Source: Ga0077527 sp038316355 (GTDB lineage: Bacteria > Pseudomonadota > Gammaproteobacteria > Burkholderiales > SG8-41). From it: 64,000 nt of DNA. Where the stretch lies: NCBI GenBank assembly GCA_038316355.1, contig JBBQAO010000001.1:65965-129964 (forward strand). Direction: 5' to 3'. The notes under the pieces are model-generated. The model ran no database searches, was not told the origin of the DNA, and saw nothing but the letters and a program-made list of their open reading frames with translations. Positions 43,785-51,897 of the stretch are shown piece after piece (the stretch's first letter is position 1; each line of letters opens with the position of its first letter). A program made the translations under genes and the position numbers.

Positions 43785-44939
43785 ATGGCACGCAAACAGA
43801 AAATCGTAGTCGGCATGTCGGGCGGCGTTGATTCGTCGGTAGCCGCACTGCTGCTCAAGCAGCAGGGCCATGAAGTCGTCGGCCTGTTCATGAAAAACTG
43901 GGAAGACGATGACACCGACGAACACTGCACGTCGCGCCAGGACCTGATCGACGCCGTGGCCGTCGCCGACCGCATCGGCGTCGACATCGAAGCCGTCAAT
44001 TTCAGCGCCGAGTACAAGGATCGCGTGTTCAGCGAATTCCTCAGTGAATACCAGGCCGGCCGCACACCCAACCCGGACGTGCTGTGCAACGCCGAGATCA
44101 AGTTCAAGGCCTTTCTCGACCACGCGATGAACCTCGGCGCCGATCTCATCGCCACCGGTCACTACGCGCAGGTACGCGAGGTTGACGGACTGCACCAGCT
44201 GCTGAAAGCCGAGGACGGCAGCAAGGACCAGAGTTATTTCCTCTACCGCCTCAACCAGCAGCAACTGGCAAAAACCTGGTTTCCGCTGGGCGGACTCTAC
44301 AAACGCGACGTGCGCGAGATTGCGCGCCGCGAAGGCATGCCCAACCACGACAAGAAAGATTCGACGGGCATCTGCTTCATCGGCGAACGGCCGTTCCGCG
44401 AATTCCTCAACCGTTACCTGCCGGCGAATCCCGGCGACATCGTCACGCCCGAAGGCGCCAAAGTCGGCAAACACATGGGGCTGACCTTCTACACGCTGGG
44501 ACAACGCCAGGGCCTCGGCATCGGCGGCACCCGCAACGGTGACGGTGACGCCTGGTACGTCGCGCACAAGGACATGGAGAACAACCGGCTGGTGGTCGTG
44601 CAGGGGCACGATCACCAGCTGCTGCTCGCCGATCAGCTGACCGCCGTCAACCTGAACTGGATCAGCGGCGAAGCACCGCACACGCAGTGGGTGTACAGCG
44701 CCAAGACGCGTTACCGGCAAAAGGATGCCGCGTGTTCGCTGGCGTCAACGACGCCGGCGCAATGCGTGGTGGAGTTTGCCGAAAATCAATGGGCAGTGAC
44801 GCCCGGGCAATCGGTGGTGATCTACGAAAGCCGCGTCTGCATCGGCGGCGGCATCATCCAGTCTGCGCGCCAGGCACAGACGGTATCCCTTGAAAAAGGC
44901 TGTCCGCCGGATACAGAACCATTTACCGGTAACGGTTAG
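43785..44939 (+). CDS. mnmA: tRNA-specific 2-thiouridylase
   Basis: 384-residue enzyme that thiolates U34 of tRNA-Glu, -Gln and -Lys in the cytoplasm. It has the ATP-pyrophosphatase loop VGMSGGVDSSVAALLLK at residues 7-23, the catalytic Cys in 'NPDVLCNAEIKFKAF', and the second Cys in 'KKDSTGICFIGERPFREFL', which forms the persulfide. A normal C-terminal beta-barrel domain follows. The family call is certain. Confidence 0.97.
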   Translation: MARKQKIVVGMSGGVDSSVAALLLKQQGHEVVGLFMKNWEDDDTDEHCTSRQDLIDAVAVADRIGVDIEAVNFSAEYKDRVFSEFLSEYQAGRTPNPDVLCNAEIKFKAFLDHAMNLGADLIATGHYAQVREVDGLHQLLKAEDGSKDQSYFLYRLNQQQLAKTWFPLGGLYKRDVREIARREGMPNHDKKDSTGICFIGERPFREFLNRYLPANPGDIVTPEGAKVGKHMGLTFYTLGQRQGLGIGGTRNGDGDAWYVAHKDMENNRLVVVQGHDHQLLLADQLTAVNLNWISGEAPHTQWVYSAKTRYRQKDAACSLASTTPAQCVVEFAENQWAVTPGQSVVIYESRVCIGGGIIQSARQAQTVSLEKGCPPDTEPFTGNG

Positions 44940-45006
44940 ACGCCGCAGGCAGAATGCAACGCAGGGGCTCCGTTCATCACTCATCACTCTGCATTCACAC
45001 TGCCCG

Positions 45007-45606
45007 TCAAGCCGTCTCCCTGAACGACTGGCGCTGCGCGAGTTTTTCGGCGAGCCGCGCCAGATTTGGATGATTGCGGCGCCACGGCAGATCCGGCAAG
45101 CGCAGTTCCAGCCATGCCAGGCAACAGCCGACGGCAATGTCGGCCAAAGTGAAAAAATCGCCGTTGCACCAGGCTTTAGCCGCCAGATCGTCGGCCATCA
45201 TCTGCAACGCGCGCTCCACCTTGCCCTGCTGGCGCGCAATCCACTCCGGCGACTGTTGAGTCACCGGCCGGCGTTTCTCCACGAGCACCGCCACCGCAGC
45301 ATCGGTACAACCGTCAGCCAGCGCTTCCCAGCGCCGCGCCTGGATGCGTGGCCGTTTTTCCTCCGGAATCAACCGGTTGCCCGGACTCGCGCTGTCGAGG
45401 TATTCGACAATCACCCGTGAATCAAACAGTGTTGTCTCGTCGTCAAGCACCAGCACCGGGATTTTGCCCAGCGGATTGTATTGAGTGACGGCACTGTTGT
45501 CGGTGTTCGGCGCATCGATCACGAACTCGCATTCCATGCGTTTCTCGGCGAGAACTACGCGCACCTTGCGGGTGTAGGGGCTGGTGGCAGTCCCGATCAG
45601 CTTCAT
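45007..45606 (-). CDS. Glutathione S-transferase family protein
   Basis: About 199 residues: N-terminal thioredoxin fold (MKLIGTATSPYTRKVRVVLA, with Ser at the catalytic position) and 'NPLGKIPVLVLDDETTLFDSRVIVEYLD', the glutathione-binding region including the cis-Pro and the E/D-S pair. A C-terminal helical domain contains 'FTLADIAVGCCLAWL' (N-capping box). It is a YibF/YfcF-like cytoplasmic GST. Divergent from the glutaredoxin-type selenoprotein gene 142 bases away, which may reflect a shared glutathione-linked redox role. Confidence 0.88.
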   Translation of the reverse strand: MKLIGTATSPYTRKVRVVLAEKRMECEFVIDAPNTDNSAVTQYNPLGKIPVLVLDDETTLFDSRVIVEYLDSASPGNRLIPEEKRPRIQARRWEALADGCTDAAVAVLVEKRRPVTQQSPEWIARQQGKVERALQMMADDLAAKAWCNGDFFTLADIAVGCCLAWLELRLPDLPWRRNHPNLARLAEKLAQRQSFRETA

Positions 45607-45747
45607 CATATGGATTGTTTGCGGCGTTAATGCCGGGTAAAAAGCGGCGGGATAAAAGCGGGCGGATTATAGCATCGTGAACCTTGACGTCCGGCGTCAC
45701 CAGCCGTAGTCTTGCCGCTCTCATTCACGCCTCAGGAAAGGTCGCAC

Positions 45748-46518
45748 ATGGGCGCCAACGAACAGTTCATCCTCTTCACCCAGCCTGGGTGAAGCAGCTG
45801 TCTCCGGGCGAAAGAGTTTCTTTCGCGCAAAAAAATCGATTTTGTCGCCATCGACGTACTGAACGACCCGCAGGGCCTTGAACGCCTGCTCAAGTTCGGC
45901 GTGCGCAACGTCCCCGTCGTCGCCAAAGGTGACCAGTTCGTTTTCGGCCAGAACCTGGAAGACGTCGCAGAGTTTGTCGGCCTGCAGGGCACCGGCCACA
46001 AACCGCTGCCGCCGGAAGAACTGATCAAGCGCTGGGTCATCGTGCTGCGCGCCGCACAGCGCTTCATGCGCCAGCTCCCTGACGAAAAACTCGCCGAGCG
46101 GGTGATCCCCAACCGGGATCGCACCATCCGTTTGATGTGCCACCACGTGTTTCGCATCGGCGAAGCCTTCCTCGAAGCCGTTGAAGGCGGCGTCGAATAC
46201 GCGGTGCAACTCGCCAACGTCCCGCCCAAGGACGGCACTTTCATGACCGGTGACGAAATCGCGCGTTACGGCGATACCATCATCGCGCGCCTGGAGAGCT
46301 GGTGGCTGAAGCTGGAAGACAAATCCTGCGAGCAGAAAATCAAAACGTTCTTCGGCATGCAGCCGATTCACATGCTCTACGAACGTTCGACCTGGCACAG
46401 CGCGCAACACGCCCGGCAACTCACAGCGGTACTGGAAGGTCTCGGTATCGAACCCAATCAGCGCATGAAGCCGGAACAGCTCGCCGGATTACCACTGCCT
46501 GAGAGGCTTTGGGAATAA
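45748..46518 (+). CDS. Selenoprotein: glutaredoxin-like domain (U15-x-x-C18) fused to DinB-like domain
   Basis: An ATG at 45748 (AGGAAAGG upstream) opens a frame with an in-frame TGA at 45790-45792. Read through, it runs to 46518, giving 256 residues. The start reads ILFTQPG-U-SSC-LRAKEFL then SRKKIDFVAIDVL, the beta-alpha-beta of glutaredoxins with Sec in place of the nucleophilic Cys, followed by 'FGVRNVPVVAKGDQFVFG' (cis-Pro loop). Residues from about 100 ('EELIKRWVIVLRAAQRFM', 'MCHHVFRIGEAFLEAVEGG', 'STWHSAQHARQLTAVLEGLG') are a DinB-type four-helix bundle with His metal ligands. A perfect 8-bp hairpin follows the UGA. It probably performs thiol-selenol exchange; the DinB domain may bind metal or a low-molecular-weight thiol. 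Ordinary annotation would start it at 45901. Confidence 0.92.
45808..45826 (+). promoter_or_regulatory. Candidate bacterial SECIS element, Grx-DinB gene
   Basis: GCGAAAGA-GTT-TCTTTCGC: a perfect 8-bp stem with a GUU triloop. The stem starts 15 bases after the UGA and the loop is at +24 to +26, within the bacterial SECIS window. The loop begins G-U, like the PrdB-like gene's GUG. Confidence 0.8.
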
Positions 46519-46556
46519 TACTTTAAAATCAATGGCTTACTGAATTACTTATCAAT

Positions 46557-46588
46557 AACGCCGGCATTCCACGATGCCGGCGTTTTTT
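46557..46588 (+). terminator. Terminator after the Grx-DinB selenoprotein gene
   Basis: AACGCCGGCAT-6 nt-ATGCCGGCGTT followed by TTTT: an 11-bp perfect stem 38 bases after the stop. Nearby (46524-46540, minus strand) is a partial copy of the AT-rich motif. Confidence 0.92.
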
Positions 46589-46708
46589 CATGTCCCCAGC
46601 GATGTCCTCGACACGGCACGAAACACTGCAGCGCCCAGCCCCGCTGATTGACGTTCGCTTTGTGATGCAGGGATACTCGACCGGAACAAAATTTTTCGCC
46701 AATACTTG

Positions 46709-48007
46709 ATGAAAATGACAAACGCAAAACCACTGCATCAATTCACCGCCACCGAAATCGTTCAGGCCATCGCTGCGGGAAAAATCACCGCTGTCGCCGT
46801 GGCGGAGTCCTGCCTCGAATACATTGCCGCACGCGAACCGCAAGTTCAGGCCTGGCATTACCTGAATCCCGACCTTGTGCTCGCGCAGGCACGCGCGCTG
46901 GACAAACGTGGCAGTGTCGGAACGCTGCAGGGCGTACCGGTCGCGATCAAGGACATCATCGACACCGACGACATGCCGACCGAATACGGCACCCCCATCC
47001 ACAAAGGACACCGGCCGCGCATCGACGCCGCCTGCGTCGCGCTGACACGCCGCGCCGGCGGGCTGATCATGGGCAAAACCGTGACTACCGAGTTCGCCAA
47101 CCGTTATCCCGGCAAAACCATGCATCCGATGGACCCGCGGCGCACTCCGGGCGGCTCCTCCAGCGGATCGGCCGCTGCCGTCGGCGACAGCATGGTGCCG
47201 CTCGGCGTGGGCACGCAGACCACGGCATCCACCATCCGCCCGGCAGCATTCTGCGGCTGTGTCGGTTACCGGCCAACCTGGGGCGACCTGCGCTGCGCCG
47301 GCGTGATGGAAGCCGCGGGATCGCTGGATACGCTGGGCCTGATCGCACGCTCAGTTGAAGATATCGCGCTGTACCGCAACGCGCTGCTCGGCGTAGCACC
47401 CGAAGCCCTGCCCGCGGACAGCGGCGCCGCACCGCGCATCGGCTTTTGCCGCACCCACATCTGGGACCAATGCGAAGCGGATACGCAGCGGCAAATCGAG
47501 GCCTGTGCGACAAAACTGGCCAGGGCCGGTGCAAAAGTCACTGACGTATCGCTGCCGGAAGAATTTTCACGCATCGAAGAAGCACATCGCTGGATATCGA
47601 GTTTCGAGTTTGCGCGCAACCGCGCCTGGGAAATCGACCACCACTGGGACATGATCAGCGAGACCCTGCGCGACAACCGGATCAGGGACGGACTGTCGTG
47701 CAGCTACGAAACCTACCGCGATGCGCGGGCTTTTGCCGAACGCTGCCGACTGATGCTGGATGATGCATTCGCAGACTACGACGTGCTGCTGACGCCATGC
47801 GTTGCAGGTGAAGCCCCGATCGGGTTGAATTCGACCGGCAACGCATCGTTCTGCGCGATCTGGACCAGCATGCATGTGCCGGCCGTCACCCTGCCGTTGT
47901 TCAAGGGCCCCAACGGTCTGCCGGTGGGGGTACAACTGATCGGCAAACGCAACAATGACCGCAAGGTATTTGCAGCGGCGCGCTGGGTGCAACGCGCCTT
48001 CGCTTGA
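46709..48007 (+). CDS. Amidase-signature hydrolase
   Basis: About 432 residues of the amidase-signature family. The catalytic Lys is in GVPVAIKDIIDTDDMPTEYG, and the Ser-cisSer pair is in RRTPGGSSSGSAAAVGDSM and 'LGVGTQTTASTIRPAAFCG'. The C-terminal 'HVPAVTLPLFKGPNGLPVGVQLIG' is also standard. It hydrolyses an amide bond; the natural substrate cannot be told. It is not GatA-like by context. ATG codons at 46709 and 46715 are both possible starts and neither has a clear ribosome-binding site. Convergent with a Bug-type receptor gene nine bases away. Confidence 0.9.
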   Translation: MKMTNAKPLHQFTATEIVQAIAAGKITAVAVAESCLEYIAAREPQVQAWHYLNPDLVLAQARALDKRGSVGTLQGVPVAIKDIIDTDDMPTEYGTPIHKGHRPRIDAACVALTRRAGGLIMGKTVTTEFANRYPGKTMHPMDPRRTPGGSSSGSAAAVGDSMVPLGVGTQTTASTIRPAAFCGCVGYRPTWGDLRCAGVMEAAGSLDTLGLIARSVEDIALYRNALLGVAPEALPADSGAAPRIGFCRTHIWDQCEADTQRQIEACATKLARAGAKVTDVSLPEEFSRIEEAHRWISSFEFARNRAWEIDHHWDMISETLRDNRIRDGLSCSYETYRDARAFAERCRLMLDDAFADYDVLLTPCVAGEAPIGLNSTGNASFCAIWTSMHVPAVTLPLFKGPNGLPVGVQLIGKRNNDRKVFAAARWVQRAFA

Positions 48008-48016
48008 TTGCCGGGC

Positions 48017-48982
48017 TCAATCACCCTTGATATTCGCGTCCTTGATCACCTTGCCCCACTTGGCGGTCTCGGCGCGGATGTAAACACCAAAAGCCTCCGG
48101 GGTACTGGCGGTCGCAATGATGCCCGCATCCATCAGGCGTTTTTTCACATCCGGTGCAGCCAGCGCCTTCGCGGTTTCGCTGCTGACCCGCGCGATGATG
48201 TCCCTGGCGGTGCCCGTTGGCGCAAACAGTCCATACCAGTTGTTCACTTCAAAACCCTTGAGCCCCGCTTCGGACATGGTCGGCAACTCCGCCAAACCCT
48301 CGAAGCGTTTGGTGCCGGTGACCGCCAGCGCCCGGACCCTGCCGGATTCGATCGCGCCCGTCGCCGTGGACAAGGTCGAAAACACCAGCTGCACATTGCC
48401 CGACATCAGATCCACCATCGCCGGCGCACCACCCTTGTACGGGATATGCGCCATCTTGACCTTGACCATGGCGTTAAACAGCTCGCCGGCCAGATGATCT
48501 GCGGCACCTGAGCCCGATGATCCGTAGTTGAGATCGGTGGGACGTGCCTTGGCAATCACGATCAGTTCTTTGACCGATCTGGCCGGCAGTGACGGATGCA
48601 CCACCAGCACATTCACCGCCACTGCCGCCTGTGAAATTGGCGCCAGATCCTTCAGCGGGTCGTACGGCATTTTGCTCAACAGGCTGGGATTGATCGCAAT
48701 GGGACCGATGGTGCCCATCACCAGCGTATAACCGTCGGGCGGTGATTTCGCTGCCATTTCAACACCCACCATGCCGCCGGCACCGCCGCGATTGTCGACA
48801 ATCACCTGCTGCCCCAGCGATACCGAGAGTTTTTGTGCAACGGCGCGCGACGTGATGTCCGCGCCACCCCCCGGCGCAAACGGGCTGATCAGCCGCACCG
48901 TGCGGGTAGGCCAGGTCTGTGCCGCGGCAGTTCCGCTAATCACCAACATCGCAGCAGCCAATACCATCACCCAGTTCTTCAT
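48017..48982 (-). CDS. Tripartite tricarboxylate transporter receptor (Bug family), copy 1
   Basis: 321-residue periplasmic solute-binding protein. A signal peptide (MKNWVMVLAAAMLVISGTAA) precedes the Bug/TctC fold: 'WPTRTVRLISPFAPGGGADITSRAVAQKLS', 'VIVDNRGGAGGMVGVEMAAKSPPDGYTLVMG', 'IPYKGGAPAMVDLMSGNVQLVF'. Such receptors deliver carboxylates to TctA/TctB permeases, which are absent here; orphan Bug genes are numerous in Burkholderiales. The ligand is unknown. Adjacent to an amidase gene, a frequent pairing. Confidence 0.93.
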   Translation of the reverse strand: MKNWVMVLAAAMLVISGTAAAQTWPTRTVRLISPFAPGGGADITSRAVAQKLSVSLGQQVIVDNRGGAGGMVGVEMAAKSPPDGYTLVMGTIGPIAINPSLLSKMPYDPLKDLAPISQAAVAVNVLVVHPSLPARSVKELIVIAKARPTDLNYGSSGSGAADHLAGELFNAMVKVKMAHIPYKGGAPAMVDLMSGNVQLVFSTLSTATGAIESGRVRALAVTGTKRFEGLAELPTMSEAGLKGFEVNNWYGLFAPTGTARDIIARVSSETAKALAAPDVKKRLMDAGIIATASTPEAFGVYIRAETAKWGKVIKDANIKGD

Positions 48983-49164
48983 TGCACCCGCTCCTGTTTA
49001 TGAATCGTTTTAGTCATGGACAAACTCGAAAACCACACAGAAAAGGAAAGTGCAAGAAACATGCCATTGCCACCACACCGGGCGGGCTGATGTATGGCTA
49101 CGACAACATCGCCCACGCGCCTCAAAATAGCGCACCGCGCACCACAATCCGGCATGCGCCGGTA

Positions 49165-50136
49165 TTACTGCGGCTTGATGCCCGCCGCCTTGACGATCCG
49201 GCCGTAGAGCGCGAGATCATTTTTGATGACCTGGGCAAACTCTTCCGGTGTGTTGCCAACCAGTTCATTGCCGCCCTGCGTCGCCAGCCGGTCGATGACA
49301 TCGGGCATTTTCAGCGCTTTCACGACTTCGCGGTTGAGGCGCTCGATGATCGGCCGCGGCGTGCCCGCCGGCGCCACCACCGCCTGCCATTGCGTCAGCG
49401 CAAAATCCTTGAGCCCGAGTTCCTGCAGCGTCGGCACATCCGGAAACGCCGAAGCACGTTTCGCTCCGGTGACACCGATCGCGCGCAATTTGCCGCCGCG
49501 CACCTGCGGCACCGCGGTAATCACGGTGTCAAACATATAGCTGATCTGCCCGCCGAGCAACGCCGACAGTGCCAGCGCGCTGCCGGTATACGGCACATGG
49601 ATCGATTTCGTATGGGTCATCAGGCTGAACAATTCGCCCGACAGATGGTTGCCGCCACCGACACCGGTTGAACCATAGGTCATCTGCCCCGGTTTCGATT
49701 GCAGCAGTTTGATAAAGTCAGGCAGCGATTTCACCGGGGCCGCGGGCGGCACCACCAGCACGTACATGTAGGACGTGCCTTGCGTGATCGGTGCAAAATC
49801 GCGGAGCGTGTCGTACGGCAGTTTTTGGTAGAGGTGCGGATTGACGGTCATCGGTCCGCTGTTGCCCATCAGCAGCGTGTAGCCGTCGGCGGGGGCTTTG
49901 GCCACCAGGTCGGTACCGATACCGCCGTTGGCGCCGCCGCGGTTATCGACCACCACCGTCTGGCCCAGCACCTCGGTCAGTTTCTGGCCGATGGTGCGCG
50001 TGAAAATGTCGCCCGCCCCGCCCGGCGCATAAGGGCAGATGAAGCGGATCGGCCGGGCCGGATAAGCGGTTTCGGCGGCGTACGCCGAGCCGGGTGCGCC
50101 CAGCGCCAGCAGCACCATGGTTATGGGTAACAACAT
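49165..50136 (-). CDS. Tripartite tricarboxylate transporter receptor (Bug family), copy 2
   Basis: 323 residues with a signal peptide (MLLPITMVLLALGAPGSAYA) and the same family motifs as copy 1: 'YPARPIRFICPYAPGGAGDIFTRTIGQKLT', 'VVVDNRGGANGGIGTDLVAKAPADGYTLLMG', 'HVPYTGSALALSALLGGQISYMF'. It is clearly diverged from copy 1, so it is not a recent duplication. It diverges from selA; the intervening 200 bases hold a short tandem repeat. The ligand is unknown. Confidence 0.93.
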   Translation of the reverse strand: MLLPITMVLLALGAPGSAYAAETAYPARPIRFICPYAPGGAGDIFTRTIGQKLTEVLGQTVVVDNRGGANGGIGTDLVAKAPADGYTLLMGNSGPMTVNPHLYQKLPYDTLRDFAPITQGTSYMYVLVVPPAAPVKSLPDFIKLLQSKPGQMTYGSTGVGGGNHLSGELFSLMTHTKSIHVPYTGSALALSALLGGQISYMFDTVITAVPQVRGGKLRAIGVTGAKRASAFPDVPTLQELGLKDFALTQWQAVVAPAGTPRPIIERLNREVVKALKMPDVIDRLATQGGNELVGNTPEEFAQVIKNDLALYGRIVKAAGIKPQ

Positions 50137-50177
50137 TGCAGCCCTCTCATTGCAGCCCCCCTCATTGCAGCCCCCTT
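50134..50177. repeat. Three tandem copies of CATTGCAGCCC
   Basis: CATTGCAGCCCTCT, CATTGCAGCCCCCCT and CATTGCAGCCCCCTT follow each other directly at the 5' end of the second receptor gene, in its presumed ribosome-binding region and the selA upstream region. Slippage repeat of about 15 bases; function unknown. Confidence 0.8.
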
Positions 50178-50338
50178 GGACGGTTACCGTGCGACGGTTA
50201 ATTTACATGCTGCAGTGCATGCGCGGCCAGAATAGCACGCGCCCGCACAGTTACGATAAACTGCGGCTTCCCCTTTTCCCCCGGCCCCCAGGATCTTCCG
50301 CGCATGAACCTCGCCCGCCGCCAGATGGCCCCGCCGCC

Positions 50339-51733
50339 ATGGTGAATCCCGCTGCAGCCGCGCGTCGCGCGTTGCCCTCGCTGGATCGACTGCTCGGCAA
50401 TGCCGCGGTTGCAGAACTGATCGCAGCCTACGGCCGCACCCGCGTCGCCGAAATTCTGCGCCGCGCGCTCGACGCCGAACGCGAACGGCTGGCACAACCC
50501 GACGCCGCCTGGGACGAACAGCAGCTCCTGCAGTCCTGCACCACGGCGCTGAACCAGGGTTCCGCGCCATCGCTGAAACCCGTGTTCAACCTGACCGGCA
50601 CAGTACTGCACACCAACCTCGGCCGTGCGGTGATGCCGCAAAGCGCCGCAGCGGCGGTGATGGCGGCGATGACCCGTCCGGTGAATCTTGAATTTGAACT
50701 GAGCACGGGTGGACGCGGCGAACGCGACAGCCATGTCGAGCGCTGGCTGAAACAACTGACCGGTGGCGAGAAAGCGGTTGCCGTCAACAACAACGCCGCA
50801 GCGGTTTATCTCGCGCTGAACTCGCTGGCGCTGCGCCGCGAAGTGCTGGTGTCGCGCGGTGAACTGATCGAAATCGGCGGCGCCTTCCGCATCCCCGACA
50901 TCATGGTACGGGCCGGCGTCAAACTCGTTGAAGTCGGCACCACCAACCGCACCCATCTTAAAGACTTCGCCGAAGCGATCACCCCGCGCACCGCGGCGAT
51001 CATGAAGGTGCACACCAGCAATTACGTGGTGCAGGGTTTTACCGCCACAGTTGCCGAAACTGATCTTGCCAAACTGGCGCATGAACACGACTTGCCGTTC
51101 ATCGTCGACCTCGGCAGCGGAACACTGATCGACCTCGAGCAATATGGCCTGCCGCACGAACCGACGCCGCGCGAAACCCTGGCCAACGGCGCCGACGTCG
51201 TCACCTTCAGCGGCGACAAGCTGCTCGGCGGGCCGCAGGCAGGACTGCTGGTCGGCCGCCGCGACCTGATGACGCGGATCGCCAAAAATCCGATGAAACG
51301 CGCGCTGCGCCTCGACAAACTGACGCTGACCGCACTCGACGCCGTGCTGCGGCTATACCTGCATCCGGAACGCTTGCACGAAGAACTGCCTGCGCTGCAA
51401 CTGCTGACGCGCAAGGCGGATGACATTGCCGCGCAGGCCGCGCGCGTATTGCCGCAGGTCGCCGCCGCCTTGGGCGACGCATGGCGCGTCGAAATCACCG
51501 TCTGCAAAAGCCAGATCGGCAGTGGCGCACTACCGGTTGGTTCGCTGCTGAGCAGCGGGCTGGCGATGTCGCCCGCAGGCAAAAAAGGCAACGTCGGCAA
51601 ACTTGCAGCGGCCTTCCGCGCACTGCCGGTGCCGGTGATCGGTCACATCAAGGACGGCGCCTTCGTCCTTGACCTGCGCTGTCTCGACCACGAAGACGAA
51701 TTTTTCGCGCAGCTTGGACAGCTTAAAAGCTGA
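50339..51733 (+). CDS. selA: L-seryl-tRNA(Sec) selenium transferase
   Basis: 464-residue PLP enzyme that converts Ser-tRNA(Sec) to Sec-tRNA(Sec) with selenophosphate. The ATG at 50339 gives the usual N terminus LPSLDRLLGNAAVAELIAAY. The core motifs are 'FNLTGTVLHTNLGRAVMP', 'VNNNAAAVYLALNSLA', 'EIGGAFRIPDIM', 'VEVGTTNRTH', 'MKVHTSNY', and the PLP lysine in FSGDKLLGGPQAGLLVGR at residue 294 (E. coli K295). It is the first gene of selA-selB-TrxR-like. Upstream in-frame starts exist (50117) but add residues foreign to the family. Confidence 0.97.
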   Translation: MVNPAAAARRALPSLDRLLGNAAVAELIAAYGRTRVAEILRRALDAERERLAQPDAAWDEQQLLQSCTTALNQGSAPSLKPVFNLTGTVLHTNLGRAVMPQSAAAAVMAAMTRPVNLEFELSTGGRGERDSHVERWLKQLTGGEKAVAVNNNAAAVYLALNSLALRREVLVSRGELIEIGGAFRIPDIMVRAGVKLVEVGTTNRTHLKDFAEAITPRTAAIMKVHTSNYVVQGFTATVAETDLAKLAHEHDLPFIVDLGSGTLIDLEQYGLPHEPTPRETLANGADVVTFSGDKLLGGPQAGLLVGRRDLMTRIAKNPMKRALRLDKLTLTALDAVLRLYLHPERLHEELPALQLLTRKADDIAAQAARVLPQVAAALGDAWRVEITVCKSQIGSGALPVGSLLSSGLAMSPAGKKGNVGKLAAAFRALPVPVIGHIKDGAFVLDLRCLDHEDEFFAQLGQLKS

Positions 51734-51742
51734 AACCCTTTA

Positions 51743-51778
51743 GCCACAGAGGACACAGAGAGCACAGAGAAAACAGAG
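51743..51778. repeat. Four tandem 9-mers (NNNACAGAG), dispersed intergenic repeat
   Basis: GCCACAGAG-GACACAGAG-AGCACAGAG-AAAACAGAG in the selA-selB gap. Similar 'GCCACAGAGGACACAGAG' units are widespread intergenic repeats in bacteria. Downstream CTCTGTG at about 51840 could pair with it to form a long hairpin between selA and selB. Confidence 0.75.
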
Positions 51779-51897
51779 AACACCCGGAAACAGTCATCAC
51801 GCGATGAAATGGTTTTTTGATTTTGCCTTTCGCCGTGAACTCTGTGCACCCCCAAAAGGGGTATCGAGATCCTCTGAGGCTCAATGCTTTTTCTTTT

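Noticed and set aside
45901..46518. Start of the DinB gene at 45901 (as a plain frame would give)
   Set aside because: It would begin in the middle of the glutaredoxin fold (before NVPVV) and ignore the strong ribosome-binding site and Grx sequence upstream of the UGA.
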